A stretch of DNA of 64,000 nucleotides from Plutella xylostella (Eukaryota > Arthropoda > Insecta > Lepidoptera > Plutellidae), in contig NC_063995.1 of the NCBI RefSeq assembly GCF_932276165.1, forward strand, positions 5,518,001-5,582,000, given 5' to 3'. This document shows positions 12,493-22,452 of the stretch, piece by piece (the stretch's first letter is position 1; every line of letters starts with the position of its first letter). The notes beneath the pieces were generated by a model. The model searched no databases and was not told the origin of the DNA. It was given only the letters and a program-made list of their open reading frames with translations. The position numbers and the translations under genes were made by a program.

Positions 12493-12495
12493 CAA

Positions 12496-12901
12496 ATATA
12501 GTTTTTGTCAACTTAGCGTATCAACCATCTTTCGTCCACACTGCAGCTTATTTACCAGCGATAAATATGTACATTATATGGTCAAAGAACTAAAATTGCA
12601 CAACAATCGCAATAATTTATAACTTTGTTGTTGTGAATTTTTGATTATTTTTGACATGACAATTTAATTATGTTACCTGTCAGTGTCAGTCTTCTGTCAG
12701 TGAAGATGCTTTCGGAACATGCTATCGTATGAATCACAAAGTAACATACATGTAACATAGCATATACTTATGAACTCGGAATAATAAATCTCTCACTTAT
12801 AAACTTTTTAAAGAGTTCTACTGCCTTATGGCAATGGTACCTCGTCTTTTTAGCCTGAATATTAATAAAATAGTAAAATATACATTCATTTATAATTCTC
12901 C
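12496..12901. other. LRSAM1 5' flank, probable promoter region
   Basis: This lies upstream of the minus-strand LRSAM1 start and ends at the target duplication of the adjacent LINE. No TATA box is evident in a convincing position. The LINE inserted about 0.4 kb upstream of the LRSAM1 start, in the opposite orientation. Confidence 0.4.
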
Positions 12902-12913
12902 ATCTTCGATATG
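12902..12913 (+). repeat. Target-site duplication, 5' copy (jockey LINE)
   Basis: 'atcttcgatatg' here is repeated exactly at 17406-17417, directly after the LINE's poly(A). The next bases ('tatcga' versus 'atcga') are also nearly shared, so the duplication may be longer with a 1-nt change. Confidence 0.85.
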
Positions 12914-13269
12914 TATCGAGTAACTTCTGTCATCCGCCATTATGAGTAGAACTGCTCCTCAAATTAATTTCAATTTTGTGCTAAAACCAGTGAAATATTA
13001 GTTAAAAACCACATCAAAGTGTTAAATAATACTTCAGAATCTAGTGAAAGTGTTATCTAACGAAAATACAGTGAATTAACAGTGAAATTCAACAACAAAC
13101 ATTGGACTTGACAATTCGAACTTTATATTAATCTACCCTCCAAAATTTTTTGTTGCAATATTGTTTTTAATAATGTTGCCAGTAAAATAATTTGAAAACT
13201 ACCAATGTCCCGCTACTTGCTTGAAGTGGCTGCCCAGGCTTCTCGTCAAGTTAATGTTACTGGCTACCT

Positions 13270-14583
13270 TTGATTAAAATGGAATCTAAGAAGAAAAATC
13301 CCAATTACGTACAACAAGTATTCCATAAAGGCTTATTTAATGCTGCCAATCCTCCATCAACCTCGCATGGAAGTGCAATACTCAGTCCAGGTGACTTACC
13401 CTCTTGTGATACAGCCGGAGCAAAACCCCCTGCCAGCTCAGACTCTTATTCACAAGACAGTACCACCACAGAAATAGAAGATAACTTTAGCCATCCGAGT
13501 CAGTCGAATCCCGAATGGCAAAGGGTTCCCATGATGAGATCCAATAAGCGTCGCAGGACCTCCACCTCGCCGCCTGTTGACGTCAGCCCACAAATGTCAA
13601 ATAGATTTGATGGCTTGCCCACGGACACACCTGAGCCATCAGAGTCAGTAAAGAAAACGTACAAACCGCCACCTTTTATTCTGTATGGGATTGAGGATGT
13701 AAACAAACTGGCCGAAACCATTGAAGAAAAACTAAATCCTACAGATTATAGCTTCAAGATTATCACAAAAAATCAACTAAGAGTCAACTGTGTAAACACT
13801 GAATCCTACAAAATTCTAGTCTCCCTGATTAGAGAAAAGGGCCTAATTGGTCATACCTTCACCCACAAAGATGAAAAATGCTGCAGGATTGTGATTAAAA
13901 ACCTTCACCACACAACTCCACATGAAGAGATTATTAAGGAAATAGCAAAATCTGGAAACTTAGTAGTTGGAGAAGTGATAAATGCCCGTTATGGTCCGGA
14001 AAAAAAGCCAACTTCGACTTTCTTTGTTAACTTAGAACCAGGACCTAACAACAAAAAAGCTAAAGAAATTAAGTACATATTTCATACTGCAGTAATCATT
14101 GAAGATCCCAAAAAACGCCAAACCGTTGTCCAGTGCACTCGCTGCCAACAATACGGTCATACAAAAAACAATTGCACCAGACCCTTCCGGTGTGTGAAAT
14201 GTGCCCTCCCACACAAAACAAGTGACTGTCCTAAGAAGGATCGTAACAGCCCTGCTAAATGCGCCCTTTGTCTTGGCAGTCATCCAGCCAACTACAGAGG
14301 CTACAATGTGTACCAGGAAATAAAGAAACGCAAACTAGAGAAAACTAGAAGTCCATTTGTTGCTAAAGCCAACAATAAAACTGAAACTCAGAGTAATGAA
14401 ACCAAGGAAAAAGCTACGGCTGGTCCAAGGACTTTCAGTAGACAATCCAGCACAGAAAAGCCACTATCTTATGCAGATATGCTGAAAAACCAGCCCCAAG
14501 CCAACCCTCAACACCCCTCAATTGAACAGCTCCTTTACAAACAATCTGAGAAAATTGACTCTCTCTATAGTATCTCTTGTTGA
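13270..14583 (+). CDS. LINE ORF1 (gag-like nucleic-acid-binding protein)
   Basis: An open frame of 437 codons. The first start usable in this frame is near 13270-13282 (ATG codons at 13279 and just beyond). The N-terminal third is Ser/Pro/Thr-rich and disordered-looking; the middle (about 130-270) resembles the RRM-like fold of jockey gag proteins. Three zinc knuckles follow: C289-x2-C-x4-H-x4-C, then CVKCALPHKTSDC, then CALCLGSHPANYRGY. In the third the last Cys is Tyr. The protein packages the element RNA. Near 14562-14570 the frame appears shifted: the neighbouring frame would run to a stop at 14597-14599, overlapping ORF2 as in related elements. Confidence 0.88.
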   Translation: MIKMESKKKNPNYVQQVFHKGLFNAANPPSTSHGSAILSPGDLPSCDTAGAKPPASSDSYSQDSTTTEIEDNFSHPSQSNPEWQRVPMMRSNKRRRTSTSPPVDVSPQMSNRFDGLPTDTPEPSESVKKTYKPPPFILYGIEDVNKLAETIEEKLNPTDYSFKIITKNQLRVNCVNTESYKILVSLIREKGLIGHTFTHKDEKCCRIVIKNLHHTTPHEEIIKEIAKSGNLVVGEVINARYGPEKKPTSTFFVNLEPGPNNKKAKEIKYIFHTAVIIEDPKKRQTVVQCTRCQQYGHTKNNCTRPFRCVKCALPHKTSDCPKKDRNSPAKCALCLGSHPANYRGYNVYQEIKKRKLEKTRSPFVAKANNKTETQSNETKEKATAGPRTFSRQSSTEKPLSYADMLKNQPQANPQHPSIEQLLYKQSEKIDSLYSISC

Positions 14584-14595
14584 CAAAATCTCTAA

Positions 14596-16983
14596 GTGAC
14601 TGGTTTAAAGATTGCTACCTGGAACATAAATGGACTACCTCCAAACAAACACGAACTGTCTCTTCTAATAGAATGTCACAAGCTAGATGTTATTTTAATA
14701 TCGGAAACACACTTTACAGAAAGGAGTCACGTTACCATTCCAGGCTTCGCAATCTACTCTACAAACCACCCGGACGGGACCGCTCATGGTGGAACCGCAA
14801 TATTAATCAAAACCTGCATAAAACATCATGAAGAACATGCATTCAGGACTGATCATATTCAAGCTACCACAGTAACTGTCGAGAGTAAGGACGGCAGTTT
14901 CTCCATCTCATCGGTATACTGCCCGCCCAAACACAAAATCAAAGATCATCAATTCAGTCAATACTTCTCTTCTCTGGGCAATCGCTTCTTGGTGGGTGGC
15001 GATTGGAATGCCAAACATACCGACTGGGGCTCACGTCTTGTCACTACGAGAGGCCGAGAACTAAAGAAGTCCATAGAAGAAAACCATCTTCTTCCAATGT
15101 CTACTGGCGAACCAACACACTGGCCGACTGATCGCAACAAACAACCTGACCTAATAGACTTCTTCGTGATAAAAGGTATTTCACAATATTACTTTGATAT
15201 TAAATCGTGCCTAGACAGCTCTTCCGGTCACACTCCAGTCATAGTAACCATGAGCTCTACCTTAATCAATTGTGAAGACTCACACTATTTGCATAATCAT
15301 AAGACCGACTGGGAAGCATTTCGTGAATACATAGACAAAAATATCGAGCTTAAAATTCCTCTCAAATCAGAAGAGGACATCGAGATAGCTACCAAGTACA
15401 TAACATGTCTCATTCAAGAAGCTGCTTGGAAAAACACCCCCGAATTGAATGATATTAAAAGAGAGCGCTTCAACCTTAATGCAGATCTAAGAGAGAAAAT
15501 AGCGGAGAAAAGAAAGCTGCGAAGAATATGGCACACAAGTAGGCATCCGGATGATAAGAAAGCACTCAACAAAGCTTGTCTCCAGTTGAAGATGGACATA
15601 GCCTCTCTAAAGAACAAAACTTTTCAAAGCTTCGTTGAATCGTTGACTCCAGATAAATCATCAGAATATTCCCTGTGGAAAGCAACGAGGCATCTAAATC
15701 AGCCGATGAACTGCAAGCCTCCTCTGAAAAAGACCGATGGTGAATGGGCTAGATCCAGTCAGGAAAAATCGGAAGCTTTTGCTCTACACTTGGCGGATGT
15801 CTTCAGCCCTAATGCAGCTGCTGACGGCATTGATGAAAGCTTTATCGAATCTTTACTCGCCCAAGACCTTAGAGATGACTCATCGATAAAACTTGCGACA
15901 CCACGGGAAGTGTGGTCTCAAATAAGATACCTAAAAACTCACTCGGCTCCTGGCTTCGATCTAATAACGCCAAAAATTCTAAAAGAACTTCCCAAGAAGG
16001 CAATCGTTTTCATAACTATACTAATTAACGCAATTCTAAGGATGTCTTACTTCCCCCAACACTGGAAAGTTTCCCAGATCTTAATGATCTACAAACCCGG
16101 AAAGCCAGCCAATCTGGTAACGTCTTATCGGCCAATAAGTTTGCTGCCCATTATTTCAAAGATTTGTGAGAGGATAATCCTACGCAAATTGTCTCCTGCT
16201 CTAACCGAGAATAAAGTAATTCCAGACCATCAATTTGGATTTCGGTCAAGGCACGCTAGTATAGAGCAGGTTCACAGAGTCTGTGGAAAAATCAGAGATG
16301 CGCTCGAAAACAAAGAATACTGCTCAGCAGCATTTTTAGACATCCAACAGGCATTTGATAGAGTCTGGCACAAAGGGCTACTATTCAAGGTCAAGAAATA
16401 TCTTCCTCACGCATTCTTCGGGCTGATCCAATCTTACCTGTGTGATCGAGTTTTTCACGTAAAAGAGAACGGTTCCATGTCAAGATTTTATGATATAAAT
16501 GCAGGCGTGCCTCAAGGGTCTGTTCTTGGACCTACGCTCTACTCCCTGTATACATGCGACCTTCCAAAAACTAACCATACTCTGACTGCAACCTACGCTG
16601 ACGATACTGCGATTTTGGCTAATAATTCAGACCCCTCCATGGCCTCGTTTCTACTGCAATCTGAACTGGACCAAATAAGCAAATGGTTAAGCGTATGGCG
16701 TATAAAATCTAGTGCCTCAAAATCAACCCACATCACATTCACACTGAGGAAAGGAAATTGCCCTGAAGTGAAGCTGGCAGGAGAACCACTCCCACACTCT
16801 GATTCTGTCAAGTACCTGGGAATTCACCTGGACCGCAGACTGACCTGGAAAACGCACATAAAAAAGAAAAGAGATGAGTTAAACCTAAGATACAGAAGTC
16901 TATGGTGGCTGCTCGGAAGAACGTCAATGCTATCTTTAGAAAACAAACTTTTAGTTTACAAGACTATTCTCAAGCCAATATAG
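14596..16983 (+). pseudogene. LINE ORF2, apurinic-like endonuclease and reverse transcriptase, nonsense-interrupted
   Basis: Residues 1-225 form an exonuclease-endonuclease-phosphatase domain ('KIATWNING', 'ISETHF', 'GGDWNAKH', 'SSGHTPV'). The reverse transcriptase spans about 450-720, with catalytic YADD at 667-670 and 'AGVPQGSVLGP'. The frame opens with GTG at 14596 immediately after an in-frame TAA, where related elements use an ATGA start overlapping the ORF1 stop; the A-to-G change may have removed the start codon. TAG at 16981-16983 replaces the codon following 'LKPI' and is probably a TGG-to-TAG mutation. The frame continues uninterrupted to a TGA at 17284-17286, encoding the usual C-terminal tail. 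Same reading frame as ORF1. Confidence 0.92.
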
Positions 16984-17286
16984 ACATATGGCATTCAGCT
17001 CTGGGGCAGTGCTTGTAACTCAAACATAGAGATTCTACAACGATACCAAAACATACTTCTGAAATCCATATCGCACGCTCCTTGGTTTATTACCAATAGA
17101 GAAGTCCACGAGTTCCTAGGAATGCCAACTGTTAAGCAAGAAATAGCTACATCATGCTCCAAATATAAAATACGCCTGGACAATCATCCCAATCCCTTGG
17201 CACAAGATCTCCTTCTACACAGCCACAAACGTCGGCTTAAACGTCATGCAATACTGGAGCTGGATGAAACCTTTGCTTCCTGCTGA
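16984..17286 (+). pseudogene. C-terminal continuation of LINE ORF2 past the nonsense codon
   Basis: One hundred further sense codons follow in frame with ORF2, beginning 'TYGIQLWGSACNSN', the post-RT region characteristic of jockey-clade ORF2 proteins. The true terminator TGA is at 17284-17286. Confidence 0.85.
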
Positions 17287-17384
17287 TTGAAGAGTACTTG
17301 TCACTGGACAAGTAACTCTAAACGCCTGATACCTCCATCAAACCTGCTTATGGTTAAGGAACCGATCGCAGATCAAAATCACAG

Positions 17385-17406
17385 AAAAAAAAAAAAAAAA
17401 AAAAAA
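17385..17406 (+). repeat. LINE 3' poly(A) tail
   Basis: A 22-nt A run ends the jockey element; its last A may belong to the 3' target duplication (17406-17417). Confidence 0.9.
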
Positions 17407-17447
17407 TCTTCGATATGATCGAAGTTCTCCCAAGGACGTTGTATATA

Positions 17448-18399
17448 TGTCGCAGCCGGATCGTATAATCCGCCGCATTACATTACGGCTGGCCGCATTA
17501 CATAACAGGGCCGCTTTGTAATGCGCCGTATCAACGTTTAGCCGGATTGAATATGGCTGGATGAAATTTCGGCGGATTGTATTCGACGTCGTGCGTCCTT
17601 CAATATGGCTGGCCGTAATGTAATACGGCTAGGAATTAGCCGCCGCTTTGAAAATTTTTAGTTTCAATTTTTAACACTCGTGGCGCTGCCTGAGATAACA
17701 ACAACAATGGCGTCGGATACAGTTCATGTGTTACAGAATTGCGAAGAAATTAGTGTTTTAAATGAAGAAATCGTGATAAATACATTAGTGGACAGTGACT
17801 TTAAGAATTTTTTTACGTGCAGTTAAATAATTTCTATTCAGCTCAATGTGGGACAGTGAAGAAACCATGGACCGAGTTTCGGAGGTTATAATGCACGTCA
17901 AAACAGGTAAAGTGACCATGGATTCTGGTGGTCGGCGGAATTCAACACAATATTACTGGGGAAAAAAAATGATATCATGAATGTGGCTGGCGAAGATTAT
18001 TTGATCATTAAGAAAAATAAACCGGAAGATCCTACTATCCAACAAAAAAAAAATACGTTACTTAATTCAAGCTTAATTCTAAAGCTAATTATTTTATTTA
18101 CTATATTAGTGTCTATGATAATGATTCTAGACTAGTAAAAAAATTCTTATGAAGAAACCTATGAGTGATTAATAAAAAAGTGTTTTAATTCAAACGTTGA
18201 TTTATTTTATAAGTATGTTCATGGTCACCCTACAATTACAGTAGACGTACGATGTGGCTAAACGTTGGCCGCCGTATTGAAGAACGTATGGAAAGGACAA
18301 TCCGGCTAAACGTTGAACCGGCGCATTACAAAGCGGCCCTGTTATGTAATGCGGCCAGCCGTAATGTAACGCGGCGGATTATACGATCCGGCTGCGACA
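17448..18399. mobile_element. DNA transposon derivative with ~95-bp TIRs starting TGTCGCAG
   Basis: The left terminus TGTCGCAGCCGGATCGTATA is matched in inverted orientation at 18399 with about 95 bp of near-identical arm, flanked by TATATA-rich sequence. The interior keeps coding fragments: an ATG frame at 17707 ('MASDTVHVLQNC') and a later frame near 17920 containing 'DSGGRRNSTQYYWGKK' and 'YLIIKKNKPED'. The second resembles, from memory only, the N-terminal region of integrase-type (Ginger-like) transposon proteins in insects. It is a non-autonomous remnant. The same TGTCGCAG ends occur at 56587 and 62619. Confidence 0.75.
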
Positions 18400-18595
18400 C
18401 ATATATATATATATATATATATATTTATTAAAAATTACATTACCAACAAAGTTTCAATGTATTTTTTTATTTTTCTGATATTATTTTCGGGCTTAGATAT
18501 AACATGCTGCACACGTAGGTTTCGGCTTAGTATTTCCATTCTGATATTCACATTTTCACACCGAACGGTATTTTTACTTTGTAACTACAGTGAAA

Positions 18596-18757
18596 CTGAG
18601 TGCGAGTTTTTTCAGCTATCGAGAAGTGAAATCGAAACGCAAATTTGTATGGCGTTTTAGACACGCCACCTAGCGGTAAGTAGCTGTACTAGCTCCGCGC
18701 CATACAAAATCTGCGTTTCGATTTCACTTCTCGATAGGTGAAAAAACTCGCACTCAG
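18596..18757. mobile_element. 162-bp palindromic MITE
   Basis: CTGAGTGCGAGTTTTTTCAG opens the left arm. The right arm is its complement with one change, and the match extends about 60 bp per side, so nearly the whole element forms one hairpin with a 40-nt loop. No coding capacity. Confidence 0.8.
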
Positions 18758-20474
18758 GGCCCGCTCTGAAATTAAATGAGGGCGCAGCCATCTTTCAAGT
18801 AGCAACCCTATATGTATAGCATTAATATTTTTCTTCTTCTTCCTAATTGCAAACAAGCGTAAATAGTTGTTTTTTATCTAGATTATGCTATAAATAAGAA
18901 AATTGAAAAAACAGCCAACCGCGAACTGCCATAAACAATTGTTATGACTTTTATGTTTCTTTTCTAATGGTGCCAGGCTCCTGAAAATTTTAGTTCCTCA
19001 AACATTAATTTCATGAATTAATAGTTTCACTGTATCTCGCATAGAACAACGCGGACTCGGGTGTACCCTCGGGAAGCGTCATAGCGATCTTTCTTGATAC
19101 AAAAAAGTCTGCCAATTTTTGCGGGGGGAAATTTTACCGTTTACCATGGTTATGTCTCATGGGACATATCATTATGAGTTTTAATTCCCAGCAATAAGGG
19201 TTACGTGAAGTGACATTTAATAATGAACACAGTGTCTTAATTTTTCTTGCCAATGGATGTAAAAATTATCGATAAGTGCTATCGATGAATTCGAGAACAT
19301 GGGTTAGAAATACTAATTTTAAATTAATTAGGTATTAGTTAAATTTAATTAGGAATGATTAATAAACGAAGTCACCCGCTTTTCGCTGTACATTTATACT
19401 CACGTGATAGGTCGCGAGCCGTATCGCCGTTTTTGAATGAGTACAATGCACTGAATTTGTCGAGTAAGTGGGCAACCCGACGGTCAGATGCTTTCAAGCC
19501 GCCCCTTCGGGCGGCCTCTGACTAGGCATAACGACTGCTGCCGAAGCAGCAACCGGGACCCACGGCTTAGCGTCCCGTCCGAAGCACGGATGCGTCCAGA
19601 AAAGAACCATTTAAAATCGGTAACTCATGCTGTACCTACCAATGGCTGACCGTGTCAGTTGTCGCTTAACCTCAGTGATCAGTTACGATTACTGAAGCCA
19701 ATTCGACTACGGACGCTTCCCAACTATGACCTTTTTTGTCGATTAATACATATCTACATACCGGTACATCACTATTGCATTTTTTTGACATTGGTTGCTA
19801 GGAAACAGCTAATAACAATAAACCATGACCAAATCTGTGATCAAATCCGGAATCCGGATATTCTATGAATTGAAGCTGTCATTTTAGTATGTAAACAAAT
19901 CATTTTCTATGAAACGAACGCTTTGCCAACTAGATTGAGTCTGGTGAAAATTGAGACTGCAACTAGTTTTTATAAATCGGTGGGCCTTTCTGGCCTACCA
20001 CCCCGCCAGAGGGGAACGTCTGCCTATTTCGTCTCCAGGTATCTCGTCATATTTTTTTGTCCTTGTTATAAGTATTCTTTCTAAAATCCATGATCTCTTC
20101 GAGAAGCTGTGAGTTCGATTTACTTATGTACCAACTGCCTAGTAACCTGGGTAGGTACAACAGCAACAGCAAAGTCCTCAGGTGAAACGGACATCGGGCA
20201 GTGCCAGACGAGTAGTTAGAGCGAGCAGCGAGCCCATGTTAAAGTGACCACGGCTACGAAGGTCGGTAGAGATACTGAATCATTCGTCGTCGTATGATTA
20301 GATAACTAGTTACTTACCGCTATAACTACTGGCTCAATGGGTTCTAAAAGTCTGATTTTCAAAATTCGGATGCTAGTAGGTAGGTAGGTACCTATAAGGC
20401 TATCATTATAATTATAGTATTGAATTTTCCGATAGTTCTTGATTCTCTACTTCATCAAAACCTGGCGTGGGCTT
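18758..20474. other. Intergenic DNA with repeat fragments
   Basis: No gene recognised. 19495-19605 contains an internal hairpin 'gccgccccttcgggcggc' and a 'cacggcttagcgtcccgtccgaagcacgg' type segment that looks like a dispersed repeat, as does the pyrimidine-rich stretch at 19980-20045. The small open frames here show no domains. Confidence 0.5.
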
Positions 20475-20578
20475 TGTAGTGGTATACCTAAAGCATATCT
20501 TTAAATATTCATGTTTACTCCAAAATAAACCAGTCTTAATCGAGCCTTTGTTTCATTAATACCTCCGCCATCCTTACA
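20475..20578 (+). repeat. 5' LTR (104 bp)
   Basis: Begins TGTAGTGGTATACC and ends CCATCCTTACA, the TG...CA form expected of LTRs. Identical to 26286-26389. It is unusually short for a gypsy LTR and contains 'aaataaa' around 20523 as a possible polyadenylation signal. Confidence 0.9.
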
Positions 20579-20596
20579 TGGCGACCCAGCCAGCGC
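20579..20596 (+). other. Primer-binding site
   Basis: TGGCGACCCAGCCAGCGC lies directly against the LTR end. The opening TGG pairs with a tRNA 3' CCA, and 'TGGCGACC' recalls the tRNA-Arg-type site of 412/mdg1 elements; the exact tRNA is not determined. Confidence 0.65.
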
Positions 20597-20761
20597 TCAC
20601 CGCACGCGCGCGAATCTGATCCCGGGGCCGGGCGGCGTGCCCTAAAAGGACTGTCTTTTATAAACATTGAGTGAAGTGCACAGTTTTAACGATGTTTAAA
20701 ATCATTACATTTTTGCTACTGTACTGTGATTGCACTATCAGTGTAATAAAAACGCGGAAAA

Positions 20762-21034
20762 ATGGGGAAAACTCTAAGTAAGGAGGAAACTGTAATCGTA
20801 CAGAACGCTGCGGGCGGTTCCAATAATGCTTCGTTGGAAGAACTACGTCTCCACTTGTCTGCAATAAGTGTATTGGTTATCATTATACTGCTCCTCATGA
20901 TAACAGGCGCTGCGTACCTATTGTTCCGGATTTATAAAAAGTGCCACGTCCGTTGGATTAACCAAGAACTCTGCAGGAGTTCCATGGCGCAGTTCCAGCT
21001 GAATGGGAATCGTCGCGACGGCGGCGTAGTGTAA
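20762..21034 (+). CDS. Small accessory ORF of gypsy element: N-myristoylated single-pass membrane protein
   Basis: A 90-residue frame with a proper ATG, between the primer-binding site and gag. It starts MGKTLSKEE: Gly2 with Ser6 and basic residues fits an N-myristoylation signal. Residues about 35-57 ('ISVLVIIILLLMITGAAYLL') form one hydrophobic membrane span, followed by basic 'FRIYKKCHVRW' and a polar tail ending at TAA/TGA-rich DNA. From memory, small ORFs of this layout precede gag in some 412/mdg1-like insect elements, and their function is unsettled. It could tether gag complexes to membranes (inference). It is in the same frame as gag, separated by stops. Confidence 0.7.
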   Translation: MGKTLSKEETVIVQNAAGGSNNASLEELRLHLSAISVLVIIILLLMITGAAYLLFRIYKKCHVRWINQELCRSSMAQFQLNGNRRDGGVV

Positions 21035-21127
21035 TGTGAAATATAGTGAGGTGAAATATCCTATAATCAGTGAAAAGGGCATTTAGTGAAGATATAAAAT
21101 GAGTGCTAAATAATATATATAACCACG

Positions 21128-21149
21128 TAAAAAAAAAAAAAAAAAAAAA
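21128..21149 (+). repeat. A-rich homopolymer in gypsy leader
   Basis: A run of about 22 A residues lies between the small ORF and gag, inside the element. It could come from slippage or an internal RNA-derived event. Confidence 0.7.
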
Positions 21150-21243
21150 TTAGAGACATTAAGTTACTATAGGTAAATGGTTAGTGCTGTTATATTGTGA
21201 ATTATGCAGATTGATTAATTATTGTGCATCATAATGGTAAGTT

Positions 21244-22452
21244 ATGTCGGAGGAATTATTTAAATTATGTCAGGAACTAAAAGAAATTAAAACTTATTTG
21301 ATAAAAATAGGACCTACCCGGAGACAAGGTAGCATATTAAATAAAAAACTAGAAGAGTCGAGAAATATTTACTCTAAATATTTAATTGTGTCTGAAAAAA
21401 TTACTTATGATATAAAGAAAGGATATTTAGGTCAAGATATTATTAAGTTGGTGAATAAATTGCTTGCAGATTTTGATTCCTTGTATAAGCAAGTATTACA
21501 ATTGTGTAATCAAAGTGAAATTAATTTTGGAAGTAGTAGTAGTAGTGAAACTGTCACCATGTCTTCATTTGAACTTAAAACAGCGTTGAGTTTATTGCCA
21601 GTAATGACGGATGAGTTACATATTACGAGACAACTTATAGATGCCATCGAATACTATGAGACCACTCTAAAAGACACATCAAAACCTGAATTAATTAATT
21701 TCGTATTAAAAAGCCGTTTATCACAGTCTGCGAAATTGCGGTTGGCATTAAATTATGACAGTGTAAGTGAGCTAGTTAAAGACATGAAAAAGGTATTATT
21801 GCCTCAAAAATCGGCAACTTCGTTGCAAAATCAGTTACTCACGTGTAAACAAAATAACATGAGTTTAATTGATTACGGAAATAAAATAACTGAATTGTTT
21901 ACCGAGCTGACCATATCTCAGTCAGACGGAAATGAAGAAAACTTTAAAGTTTTAAAACCGCTTAACGAAAAACAAGCTATTAAAAGTTTTGCAGACGGAT
22001 TACGTAATCGGCGGCTTAATACTATTATTTTGGCCAGAAATTATAACTGTTTAAAGGATGCCATACAAGCAGCCGTCGATGAGGAGGTATCGCATCAATC
22101 TACCTCCCAGGAAATGCTAACATTTCGTAATTCTACTAACTATTATGCCCATAATAATCGGTATTTCAGAAACCAGTCAACACGAGGACGATTCAATAGA
22201 GGCGGCTTCCATCATCATCATCAGCCGCAAGGAGCGTTCCATTCAAACAGAGGGTCTAACCAAAGGTTTCAGAGTCGCGGACGACACAGGGGCTTCATGC
22301 GGGGCTCACAGGGACGTAACGTTCAAGAAGGAGGTAAGTCCAACTATAATAATCACTATCGTGGAGGCAACAGGCCGCAACAACATAGACAAATTCACAT
22401 GGTAACCGAACCAAACGAACAGGAACAGGAGTCAGAATTTTTTCGTGACTAA
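21244..22452 (+). CDS. gag: gypsy gag (capsid/nucleocapsid)
   Basis: 402 codons from ATG at 21244. The N-terminal two thirds is helical and Leu/Lys-rich, with a capsid-like region (about 105-285: 'FELKTALSLLPVMTDELHI', 'LINFVLKSRLSQSAKLRL', 'KSFADGLRNRRLNTII'). The C-terminal part (about 300-390) contains repeated RG/RGG with His and Asn and has no CCHC zinc knuckle, so RNA binding presumably relies on this basic region. It assembles virus-like particles and packages element RNA. Its last codons overlap pol in a different frame (see the frameshift entry). Confidence 0.9.
   Translation: MSEELFKLCQELKEIKTYLIKIGPTRRQGSILNKKLEESRNIYSKYLIVSEKITYDIKKGYLGQDIIKLVNKLLADFDSLYKQVLQLCNQSEINFGSSSSSETVTMSSFELKTALSLLPVMTDELHITRQLIDAIEYYETTLKDTSKPELINFVLKSRLSQSAKLRLALNYDSVSELVKDMKKVLLPQKSATSLQNQLLTCKQNNMSLIDYGNKITELFTELTISQSDGNEENFKVLKPLNEKQAIKSFADGLRNRRLNTIILARNYNCLKDAIQAAVDEEVSHQSTSQEMLTFRNSTNYYAHNNRYFRNQSTRGRFNRGGFHHHHQPQGAFHSNRGSNQRFQSRGRHRGFMRGSQGRNVQEGGKSNYNNHYRGGNRPQQHRQIHMVTEPNEQEQESEFFRD
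22406..22452 (+). other. gag-pol overlap, +1 (or -2) frame change
   Basis: Gag ends '...gaa ttt ttt cgt gac taa' at 22452. The pol frame is open from 22406, just after an in-frame TAA at 22403. Moving from gag to pol requires +1 (equivalently -2); a -1 slip on the T6 run reaches TGA at once. The slippery-looking T6 followed by 'cgtg' is the likely site, though internal initiation cannot be excluded. Confidence 0.65.

Larger units (their letters stand above)
12914..17406 (+). mobile_element. Near full-length jockey-clade non-LTR retrotransposon
   Basis: About 4.5 kb with a 5' UTR (12914-13269), ORF1 gag (13270-14583), ORF2 endonuclease/reverse transcriptase (14596-17286 with one internal stop), a short 3' UTR and an A22 tail (17385-17406). 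A 12-bp target duplication brackets it, so it moved by target-primed reverse transcription and is not 5' truncated. Damage is light: an indel near the ORF1 end, GTG at the expected ORF2 start, a Cys-to-Tyr change in the third zinc knuckle and a nonsense codon at 16981. It is therefore a recent but probably immobile copy. Confidence 0.93.

Noticed and set aside
13500..13721. Minus-strand frames inside the LINE ORFs
   Set aside because: Shadows of the plus-strand gag and reverse-transcriptase frames.
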